Assembly (NCBI GenBank): GCA_937898525.1
Contig: CALCBC010000105.1
Location: forward strand, 1 to 39,008
Length of the DNA stretch: 39,008 bases
DNA from: an uncultured Sphingomonadales bacterium
GTDB taxonomy: Bacteria; Pseudomonadota; Alphaproteobacteria; Sphingomonadales; Sphingomonadaceae
Direction: 5' to 3'
Shown: piece by piece, positions 33,352-39,008 of the stretch
Position numbering within the stretch: position 1 is the first letter of the stretch
How the letters are laid out: each line of letters begins with the position of its first letter
Position numbers and translations under genes: made by a program
The notes under the pieces: model-generated
Database searches by the model: none
What the model saw: the letters and a program-made list of their open reading frames with translations, nothing else
Told to the model about the DNA's origin: nothing

Positions 33352-33920
33352 GGCGGCTCGCGGTCCCGGCGATCCTTCTGCTCCTCGGCGCCTGCAGGAC
33401 CGAGGCGCCGCCGCCGGAGGCCGAGGAGACCGAGATTCCCGACGAGCTGGCCGAAGCCGCGCCGGTCGTCGCGGCCAGCGGCGGGATCGGCACGCCAATG
33501 GCCGAGAGGGTCGCCGTCCTCGGCCTGCTCAACAAGCGCAACAACATCTCGCGCGAGATCGAGCTCAGGCCCGGAGAACAGCGCCGTATCGGCGACGTCG
33601 TCGTGCGCCTTTCGGCCTGCGAGCGCACCGCCCCTTGGGAGGAGCCGCCCGAGACGGGCGCCTTCGTCCAGGTCGTCGTGCAGGAAAGGCGCGATGCCGA
33701 TGCCGACCCCGAGTGGCACAGGATCTTCTCGGGCTGGCTGTTCAGGAACTCGCCGAGCCTCAACGTCGTCGAGCACCCGATTTACGACGTCTGGGTCAAG
33801 GACTGCAGGATGAGCTTCCCGGGCGAAGAAGTGCCGCCGTCCGATCGCGAATCCGCGCCGGCGCCGAGACCGACATCCACGCCGTCGCCGACGCCCGCTG
33901 TGCCGAGCAACGAGGCGTAG
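33348..33920 (+). CDS. DUF2155 lipoprotein
   Basis: A 190-residue envelope protein of the DUF2155 family, function unknown. The GTG at 33348 overlaps the NDUFA12 stop (GTGA) and opens a short signal ending at LLGAC, so it is lipid-anchored. After an acidic Pro/Glu linker comes the conserved domain: AVLGLLNKRN, VVVRLSACE and FSGWLFRNSPSLNVVEHPIYDVWVKDC. The last ~27 residues are a Pro/Thr/Ser-rich tail, encoded opposite the C-terminal extension of aat: 139 bases carry two genes on opposite strands. Confidence 0.88.
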   Translation: MRRLAVPAILLLLGACRTEAPPPEAEETEIPDELAEAAPVVAASGGIGTPMAERVAVLGLLNKRNNISREIELRPGEQRRIGDVVVRLSACERTAPWEEPPETGAFVQVVVQERRDADADPEWHRIFSGWLFRNSPSLNVVEHPIYDVWVKDCRMSFPGEEVPPSDRESAPAPRPTSTPSPTPAVPSNEA

Positions 33921-34534
33921 GCCTCAGGCAGCGGCATCGCGGTGCCTTCGGAGACCGCTTCGGCCACCATCGCCAGATAGCTCTCGCGGCTGACGCTGAC
34001 CGCGCCCAGCGAGGCCAGATGGTCGGTGATGAACTGGCAGTCGAGCAGCCTGTACCCCCCGTGGCGCAACAGCGCGACGAGCCATACGAGCGCGACTTTC
34101 GAGGCATCGGTAGCCCGGCTGAACATCGATTCGCCGCAGAACACCCGCTCGAACCCGACGCCGTAGAGGCCTCCGACCAGCTCGCCGTCCTGCCAGCACT
34201 CGATCGAATGCGCGTGTCCGGCCAGATGCAGCGCGCGGTAGCTGGCCTCGATCCGGTCGCTGATCCAGCTTTCCGGATGACCCGGTCGCGGTGCCGCGCA
34301 GCCCGCGATCACGCCGGCGAAATCGGCATTGCAGGTCACCCTGAAGCGGTCCTGCCGCACGGCCTTGGCCAGCGATCGCGAGCAGCGAAGGCCGTCGAGC
34401 GGAATCACCGCCCGCTCGCGCGGCTCGACCCAGTAGATCTCCTCGTCGTCGCGGCTGTCCGCCATCGGGAAGATTCCGCTGCGATAAGCCATCATCAGCA
34501 GCTCGGTCGGGATGATCTTGACGGGCGCGTGCAT
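33782..34534 (-). CDS. aat: Leucyl/phenylalanyl-tRNA--protein transferase, extended C-terminus
   Basis: Adds Leu or Phe to N-terminal Arg/Lys of proteins, marking them for ClpS-ClpAP degradation (N-end rule). Signatures are MMAYRSGIFPMADSRDD, YWVEPRERAVIPLDG, GGLYGVGFERVFCGESMF and LLDCQFITDHLASLGAV. The core ends about 40 residues before the stop; the extra tail is Gly/Asp/Ser-rich and exists because the frame stays open antisense to DUF2155. The ATG at 34534 is preferred to the GTG at 34561 because it starts just before the core. Confidence 0.93.
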   Translation of the reverse strand: MHAPVKIIPTELLMMAYRSGIFPMADSRDDEEIYWVEPRERAVIPLDGLRCSRSLAKAVRQDRFRVTCNADFAGVIAGCAAPRPGHPESWISDRIEASYRALHLAGHAHSIECWQDGELVGGLYGVGFERVFCGESMFSRATDASKVALVWLVALLRHGGYRLLDCQFITDHLASLGAVSVSRESYLAMVAEAVSEGTAMPLPEAYASLLGTAGVGDGVDVGLGAGADSRSDGGTSSPGKLILQSLTQTS

Positions 34535-34653
34535 CGTCTCGAGCGTAGCAGCTTTCCTCACCTACCGCGCCTAACAAGTCCTGCCAGGCCCGACGGTTCC
34601 TCCGATCAGCCGGCTTGCCATCCAGACAGTGGGGGGGTAGGGGCGCGCGGCGG

Positions 34654-34729
34654 AGGAGTGTAGCTCAGCTGGTAGAGCATCGGTCTCCAAAACCGAGGGC
34701 CGGGGGTTCGAATCCCTCCACTCCTGCCA
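34654..34729 (+). tRNA. tRNA-Trp (CCA)
   Basis: A complete 76-base cloverleaf with encoded CCA. The acceptor stem AGGAGTG/CACTCCT is fully paired with G73 as discriminator. The anticodon stem TCGGT/ACCGA holds loop CTCCAAA with anticodon CCA, and the T-arm has GGTTCGAATC. tRNA-Trp just before secE-nusG is the classical bacterial order. Confidence 0.98.
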
Positions 34730-34808
34730 TCACCCACACCACGGGAACCACTGCGACGGGCCGTGCATTGACGGCGGCGGACGGGAGACGAACGCGAGGT
34801 ACGTTCCC

Positions 34809-34958
34809 ATGGCCAGTCTCAGCTATCGCAGCAGCCGCCCCGACCGCTGGGTCATGCCGCGCCCGCACCACGACCCGAGCCTGCGCTACATGATCCACGG
34901 CCCGATCCGGCCGATGGAAGAGCCGGGTTTCTGGGAGCGGCTGTTCCGCCGGCGCTGA
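34809..34958 (+). CDS. 49-residue small protein between tRNA-Trp and secE
   Basis: A short frame with 49 residues: N-terminal MASLSYRSSRPDRWVMP, a His/Arg-rich middle and a C-terminal acidic/aromatic end (EEPGFWERLFRR). GAGG lies ~10 bases before the ATG. Its composition (Trp, Met, His, Tyr) differs from antisense noise, and I think related short proteins exist in this place in sphingomonads, but no family name is known to me. It is soluble and basic, with no signal peptide. It is probably cotranscribed with tRNA-Trp. Confidence 0.6.
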   Translation: MASLSYRSSRPDRWVMPRPHHDPSLRYMIHGPIRPMEEPGFWERLFRRR

Positions 34959-35034
34959 TTTCACCCGCATCCGGCCTGCGTTCTTCACCCCATCCAGGCT
35001 TCGCCAGATCGCTTCGCGAGCAAGCTTCGCCATT

Positions 35035-35057
35035 CCTTCCCCCATCGAGGGGGAAGG
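35035..35057. repeat. REP-like perfect hairpin
   Basis: CCTTCCCCC (35035-35043) and GGGGGAAGG (35049-35057) form a perfect 9-bp stem with a 5-base loop (atcga). Elements of this type are scattered in alphaproteobacterial genomes. It lies between the 49-residue gene and the secE promoter candidate and could also act as a terminator. It is unrelated in sequence to the cluster at 20546-20622. Confidence 0.6.
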
Positions 35058-35099
35058 TAGAGGCGGGTTCACCACCGCGGGGTGCTTCCGCCACGCTAC

Positions 35100-35128
35100 T
35101 TGCCATCGCCGGGACGGATCGCTAAATC
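35100..35128 (+). promoter_or_regulatory. Candidate secE-nusG promoter with overlapping palindrome
   Basis: TTGCCA (35100-35105), a 17-base spacer and TAAATC (35123-35128) precede secE by ~113 bases. An 8-bp inverted repeat, TCGCCGGG (35106-35113) and CCCGGCGA (35129-35136), brackets the -10 region and could be an operator or an early hairpin. The -35 is good and the -10 moderate. Confidence 0.4.
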
Positions 35129-35241
35129 CCCGGCGACTTCCGACATCGGAGCCAGCCTGCCCCTCCCGGACCCGAGCCGGGGCGGCGATGGGCCTATGGC
35201 GGAAGGCGTCAGGTATCCGCTTCTCGAGAAGGACCAGCGAC

Positions 35242-35436
35242 ATGGCCAAGACCAGCCCCGGCGAGTTCATCCGCCAGGTCCGCGCCGAAGGCAGCAAGGT
35301 GGTCTGGCCGACCTGGCCCGAGACCTCGCGCACGGCGATTTTCGTGGCCATCATGGTGACGATCCTCGCGCTGTTCTTCCTCGGGGTCGATTCGGTGTTC
35401 AGCACCGTGGTCCGCTGGCTGCTGCAGCAGCTCTGA
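35242..35436 (+). CDS. secE: Preprotein translocase subunit SecE
   Basis: An essential small subunit that clamps SecY in the inner membrane. The 64-residue form has a cytoplasmic amphipathic helix (FIRQVRAEGSKVVWPTWPE, the conserved VxWPxxxE motif) and one membrane helix at ~33-53. The ATG at 35242 follows AAGGA at ~9 bases; the longer upstream frame has no family similarity. It lies 38 bases upstream of nusG, as usual. Confidence 0.96.
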   Translation: MAKTSPGEFIRQVRAEGSKVVWPTWPETSRTAIFVAIMVTILALFFLGVDSVFSTVVRWLLQQL

Positions 35437-35474
35437 CGCCGCACCCGAAATCGCTTCCGACTGAAAGAGATCGC

Positions 35475-36006
35475 ATGGCAGCCCGCTGGTACATCATCCA
35501 CGCCTACTCCGGCTTCGAGAACAAGGTCCGCGATTCGATCATCGCCGAAGCCGAGCGGCTCGGGCTCTCGGAGGCGGTCGAGGCGGTCGAGGTGCCGACC
35601 GAGACCGTGACCGAGGTCAAGCGCGGCAAGAAGGTCCAGGTCGAGCGCAAGTTCATGCCCGGCTACGTGCTGGCCAAGCTCAAGCTGACCGACGACGTCT
35701 ACCACCTGGTCAAGAACACCCCGAAGGTGACCGGCTTCCTCGGCTCGGGCAACAAGCCGCAGCCGATCAGCGAGCGCGAGGCCGCGCGCTATTTCGGCGG
35801 GGTGGAAGAAGCCAAGGCCGCGCCCAAGACCCAGATCAACGTCGACTACGAGATCGGCGACCAGGTCAAGGTGCTCGAAGGCCCGTTCGCGAGCTTCAAC
35901 GGCGTGGTCGAGGAGCTCGACTTCGACAAGCAGAAGGTCAAGGTCTCGGTCTCGATCTTCGGCCGCGCGACCCCGGTCGAGCTCGACTTCGAGCAGGTCG
36001 AGCTGG

Positions 36007-36014
<8 letters not shown>
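35475..36014 (+). CDS. nusG: Transcription termination/antitermination factor NusG
   Basis: A 179-residue RNA-polymerase-binding factor that couples transcription to Rho and ribosomes. The NGN domain starts WYIIHAYSGFENKV; RKFMPGYVLAKL and the KVTGFLGSGNKPQPIS loop follow, and the KOW domain (~125-179) has GDQVKVLEGPFASFNGVVEE. The ATG at 35475 opens the family N-terminus directly. The usual next gene, rplK, is displaced by two minus-strand genes. The stop overlaps the opposing mutT end by 8 bases. Confidence 0.97.
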
Positions 36015-36441
<427 letters not shown>

Positions 36442-36487
36442 CCGGCGGGCTCTAGCCGTCGGCCGGCGGGCGGTCCATCGCTGGGGT

Positions 36488-37456
36488 TCAGCGGTCGTCG
36501 CGCTCGGGGAGCCGCCAGCCGCCGAACAGCGCCGGCCGCGCGGCCGCCTCGGGATCGTCGCTCTGCGGCGCGCGCACCTTGCTCCAGCCGGTGACCTGGT
36601 CGAGCGCGGGCAGCACGGGCTCGGGCGGCTCGAGCCAGGCGGGCGCCTCGCCGCCGCAGCGCTGCGCCTCGACGACCTCGTAGCCCTCGCGGTCCCATGC
36701 CTTCTCGGCGCGCCACTTGCGCGCGAGCCGCAGGCCCCAGGCGTCGCCGGATTCGCCGCGCCGGCGCCGGCGGTCGGGTCGCTCGCCCCACAGCCGCGCT
36801 TCCTTCTGGTGCAGGTAGAGCAGCTGCAGCGCCTGCGCCGTGCTCATCGGCGGCACCGGCAGCGGGTCGTTGCGGCGCCAGGCGTCGTCGCGGCAGCTGG
36901 CGGGGTCGAAGGCCTCGATCAGGGCCATCTCGATGCGGTGGTAGCCCTGCTGCAGCGCGAGGCGCATCTCGCGGGCGAACGCCGGGTCATAGTCGCGCAG
37001 GCGGTAGAACGAGGAGTGTGCGAAGCCGGCCGCGCGAGCCGAGAGGCGGACGTTGGCGGTGGCAGCGAGCGCCGCGAGGAAGGCCTGCCGGGCGCGGCTG
37101 TCGATCCGCCGCACGCCGGGCGAGGGGGCGCGCAGCTGGAGGCGGCCGTTGGCGAGGCGGACGAGTCGGGGTTCGGGGGTGTCAGGAGCCTTGGCGTGTG
37201 CCCCTCCACCATCCGCTGCGCGCATGGTCCCCCTTCCCGAGCCGGCTCGCGGAGGATCGTTGAGCCGTGCGTGGGCGAGGGTAAGGGCGGCGTCCCATTC
37301 GGCGGCGAAGGCGGGGTGCCTGGCGCGGCGCTTGAGGAAGGTCGAGCGGTGCAGCCCGAGCTCGCGCGCGGCGAGGCGCGCGTTGCCGGTGCGGCGCAGC
37401 GCGGCGAGGAAGGCCTGGTTCTCGAGCGCCTGGCGGCGGTTGAACGGGCGTGCCAT
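36488..37456 (-). CDS. Protein with two tandem terminase-small-subunit-like HTH repeats
   Basis: A 322-residue basic protein of unknown function. Residues 14-58 and 124-168 are copies of one helix-turn-helix unit (QAFLAAL... RLAAR...G...STF... HPAF), with about 24 of 45 positions identical by hand alignment. This unit resembles the DNA-binding domain of phage and GTA terminase small subunits. The C-terminal part has an arginine-rich run (RRRRR near 235-240) and a tryptophan-rich segment. The ATG at 37456 is chosen because the frame upstream is low-complexity. It is divergent from rplK and upstream of mutT on the same strand. It could be a regulator or a domesticated packaging protein. Confidence 0.7.
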   Translation of the reverse strand: MARPFNRRQALENQAFLAALRRTGNARLAARELGLHRSTFLKRRARHPAFAAEWDAALTLAHARLNDPPRAGSGRGTMRAADGGGAHAKAPDTPEPRLVRLANGRLQLRAPSPGVRRIDSRARQAFLAALAATANVRLSARAAGFAHSSFYRLRDYDPAFAREMRLALQQGYHRIEMALIEAFDPASCRDDAWRRNDPLPVPPMSTAQALQLLYLHQKEARLWGERPDRRRRRGESGDAWGLRLARKWRAEKAWDREGYEVVEAQRCGGEAPAWLEPPEPVLPALDQVTGWSKVRAPQSDDPEAAARPALFGGWRLPERDDR

Positions 37457-37689
37457 GGCGCCCGGCGTCGCAAGCGAAATCCTACATTGCAAGCCGGCCG
37501 CTCGCGCGCAGGGTTGCCCTTCGGGGGCTTTTCGCCTAGGGGGCGCGCCTTCCCGGGGGCCTGCGGGCCTCTGGGAGATCCGCGCGGGAGGCGTGTTTCG
37601 GCGCGCCGCTTGCACCGCTTACCATGAGCCTTCCCGGACGCTTCGGGCGAAGCGCGCCGGCGGGCGACAGTGAGAAAGGAGGCCAGAAG
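37457..37689 (+). other. Leader region of rplK-rplA
   Basis: A 233-base divergent gap between the duplicated-HTH gene and rplK. It ends in a strong ribosome site (AAGGAGG). A short GCCC-TTCG-type hairpin followed by TTTT lies near 37513-37532. L1 protein is known to repress its operon by binding the mRNA leader, but I cannot identify that site here. No convincing -35/-10 pair was found; the GC-rich sequence hides it. Confidence 0.4.
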
Positions 37690-38121
37690 ATGGCCAAGAA
37701 GATCGAGGGCTACATCAAGCTCCAGGTGCCCGCGGGCACCGCCACCCCCTCGCCGCCGATCGGCCCCGCGCTGGGCCAGCGCGGCGTCAACATCATGGAG
37801 TTCTGCAAGGCGTTCAACGCGCACACGCAGGAGCTTGAGAAGGGGATGCCGATCCCGACGGTGATCACCGTCTATGCCGACCGTTCGTTCACCTTCACCA
37901 CCAAGAGCCCGCCGGCGAGCTTCCTGATCAAGAAGGCGGCCAACATCAAGTCGGGCTCGAAGGAGCCGGGCAAGGTCTCGGCCGGCAAGATCGCGCGCAG
38001 CAAGCTGACCGAGATCGCCGAGATGAAGATGAAGGATCTCAACGCCAACGACCTCGAGGCGGCGACCAAGATCATCGAAGGCAGCGCCCGCGCGATGGGC
38101 CTCGAAGTGGTGGAGGGCTGA
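37690..38121 (+). CDS. rplK: 50S ribosomal protein L11
   Basis: Binds the 23S rRNA GTPase-associated centre and is needed for factor stimulation. The 143-residue sequence has the typical KKIEGYIKLQVPAG start, SPPIGPALGQRGVNIMEFCKAFN, and the C-terminal rRNA-binding domain with KSPPASFLIKKAA. The ATG at 37690 has AAGGAGG upstream. Only 4 bases separate it from rplA, so the two are cotranscribed. Confidence 0.98.
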   Translation: MAKKIEGYIKLQVPAGTATPSPPIGPALGQRGVNIMEFCKAFNAHTQELEKGMPIPTVITVYADRSFTFTTKSPPASFLIKKAANIKSGSKEPGKVSAGKIARSKLTEIAEMKMKDLNANDLEAATKIIEGSARAMGLEVVEG

Positions 38122-38125
38122 TCCG

Positions 38126-38824
38126 ATGGCCAAGCTCAGCAAGAAGGCGAAGCAGATCGCCGAGAAGCTCGACCGCGAGAAGCTCTACGGCGTCGACGAG
38201 GCGCTGGCGACGCTGCGCGAGTTCGCCAGCAAGAAGTTCGACGAGACGGTCGAGGTGGCGATGAACCTCGGCGTCGACCCGCGCCACGCCGACCAGATGG
38301 TTCGCGGCATGGTCTCGCTCCCGGCCGGAACCGGCAAGGAGATGAAGGTCGCGGTGTTCGCCCGCGGCGACAAGGCCGAGGAAGCGCTCAAGGCGGGCGC
38401 CGACAAGGTCGGGGCCGAGGACCTGATGGAAGACATGCAGGCCGGCAACCTCGACTACGACCGCGTGATCGCCACCCCCGACATGATGGGCATCGTCGGC
38501 CGGCTGGGCAAGGTGCTCGGGCCGAAGGGCCTGATGCCGAACCCGAAGCTCGGCACGGTGACCCCGAACGTCGCCCAGGCGGTCAAGGACGCCAAGGGCG
38601 GCCAGGTCGAGTTCCGCGTGGAGAAGCAGGGCATCATCCACTCGGGCATCGGCAAGATCAGCTTCACCGACGCGCAGCTGAAGGACAACTTCAAGGCGCT
38701 GGTCGACGCGGTAGTGAAGGCCAAGCCTGCCGGGGCCAAGGGCAAGTACGTCAAGAAGGTCTCGCTGACCTCGACGATGGGCCCGGGGCTCAAGGTCGAC
38801 CTCGCGGAGGTCGAGGGGGCCTGA
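38126..38824 (+). CDS. rplA: 50S ribosomal protein L1
   Basis: Forms the L1 stalk that moves deacylated tRNA out of the E site, and in many bacteria represses its own operon. The 232-residue sequence has the family blocks FDETVEVAMNLGVDPRHADQ, GPKGLMPNPKLGTVT and the C-terminal KKVSLTSTMGPGLKVD. It is followed 30 bases later by a strong intrinsic terminator, so rplK-rplA form a closed unit not joined to rplJL in this window. Confidence 0.98.
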   Translation: MAKLSKKAKQIAEKLDREKLYGVDEALATLREFASKKFDETVEVAMNLGVDPRHADQMVRGMVSLPAGTGKEMKVAVFARGDKAEEALKAGADKVGAEDLMEDMQAGNLDYDRVIATPDMMGIVGRLGKVLGPKGLMPNPKLGTVTPNVAQAVKDAKGGQVEFRVEKQGIIHSGIGKISFTDAQLKDNFKALVDAVVKAKPAGAKGKYVKKVSLTSTMGPGLKVDLAEVEGA

Positions 38825-38854
38825 GACGCCTGCGCTTACGAGAGATCACCAAGG

Positions 38855-38886
38855 GGGCCGGCGGAGCGTATCCGCCGGCCCTTTTT
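38855..38886 (+). terminator. Rho-independent terminator of rplK-rplA
   Basis: GGGCCGGCGGA (38855-38865) and TCCGCCGGCCC (38871-38881) form a perfect 11-bp stem with loop gcgta, followed by five Ts. It lies just past the rplA stop and before the end of the opposing gene. Confidence 0.95.
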
Positions 38887-38892
38887 GTCAGG

Positions 38893-39008
38893 TCACCGCT
38901 CGCCGGCTTCTTCATCGACCGCTGCCGCGCTGGCCGCGCGGCAGAGCGCGTCGACCAGCGCCAGAACGCTCTCGCGCTGCTCGTCCCGCCGGCATGCGAC
39001 GTAGTGAC
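38893..39008 (-). CDS. 3' end of a gene, possibly a LysR-type regulator (partial)
   Basis: The minus strand has an open frame running off the window end, stopping at 38893. Its 37 visible codons read HYVACRRDEQRESVLALV and then an Ala-rich helix. The pattern of a strand (YVACRR) followed by a helix ending the protein resembles the C-terminus of LysR-family effector domains. The family call is tentative because so little is present. It ends between the rplA terminator and its own stop with no visible terminator for its own strand. Confidence 0.4.
   Translation of the reverse strand, partial: HYVACRRDEQRESVLALVDALCRAASAAAVDEEAGER

Noticed and set aside
37513..37532. GCCC-TTCG hairpin followed by TTTT upstream of rplK as an attenuator
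   Set aside because: The stem is only 4 bp with an unpaired extra G, and no regulatory partner is evident; it is only mentioned in the leader entry.

Overview
The window is a compact, very GC-rich chromosomal segment of an alphaproteobacterium, most likely a member of the Sphingomonadales (Erythrobacter/Sphingomonas type). This rests on gene content: gene-transfer-agent (GTA) tail genes, NDUFA12, DUF2155 next to aat, an SDHAF4/DUF1674 protein, a double cold-shock-domain protein and an argD-argF-hslO cluster. No 16S rRNA is present, so the assignment is inference. No insertion sequence, integrase, CRISPR array or intact prophage was seen, and no gene-free stretch exceeds 300 bases.

Layout. 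(1) 4-6208, plus strand: the distal end of a GTA-like tail module: a long DUF2460 fusion, a DUF2163 hub, an NlpC/P60 peptidase, a large tail-tip protein and a DUF2793 protein. The first three overlap by 4 bases at each junction. (2) 6270-13916: housekeeping and stress genes: sodC, a spinster-type MFS carrier, queC, a secreted DUF3617-like protein, argD-argF-hslO, an RGG-rich double cold-shock protein and an SDHAF4-like assembly factor. (3) 13972-20533: rsmB, msrA, a predicted exported methyltransferase, aguB, folK running into tRNA-Lys(UUU), a TonB-family protein, manC and a DUF2721 membrane protein. (4) 20546-23485: a REP-like repeat cluster, then a leftward envelope-stress-like group (PHA-system protein, XpaC-like membrane protein, TelA) headed by a 44-residue membrane peptide with a near-consensus sigma-54 promoter. 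(5) 23563-29889: a MAPEG protein and a complete tripartite RND pump (adaptor, HAE1 transporter, outer-membrane channel). (6) 29990-34534: a fatty acyl-AMP ligase, recX, a DUF192 lipoprotein, NDUFA12, DUF2155 and aat. (7) 34654-39008: tRNA-Trp, a 49-residue protein, secE, nusG, then mutT and a duplicated-HTH protein on the opposite strand, then rplK, rplA, a strong terminator and the 3' end of a probable LysR regulator.

Genes are tightly packed. All four convergent pairs with adjoining ends overlap (sodC/MFS, rsmB/msrA, DUF2155/aat, nusG/mutT), and many same-strand neighbours share start/stop bases, pointing to translational coupling. The observations most worth following up are the sigma-54-driven micro-peptide beside telA/xpaC, the duplicated-HTH gene splitting the secE-nusG-rplK-rplA block, the relocated TIM-barrel-like domain in the GTA tail, the 139-bp antisense coding overlap of DUF2155 and aat, and folK with its apparent CTG start and 3' end inside a tRNA gene.
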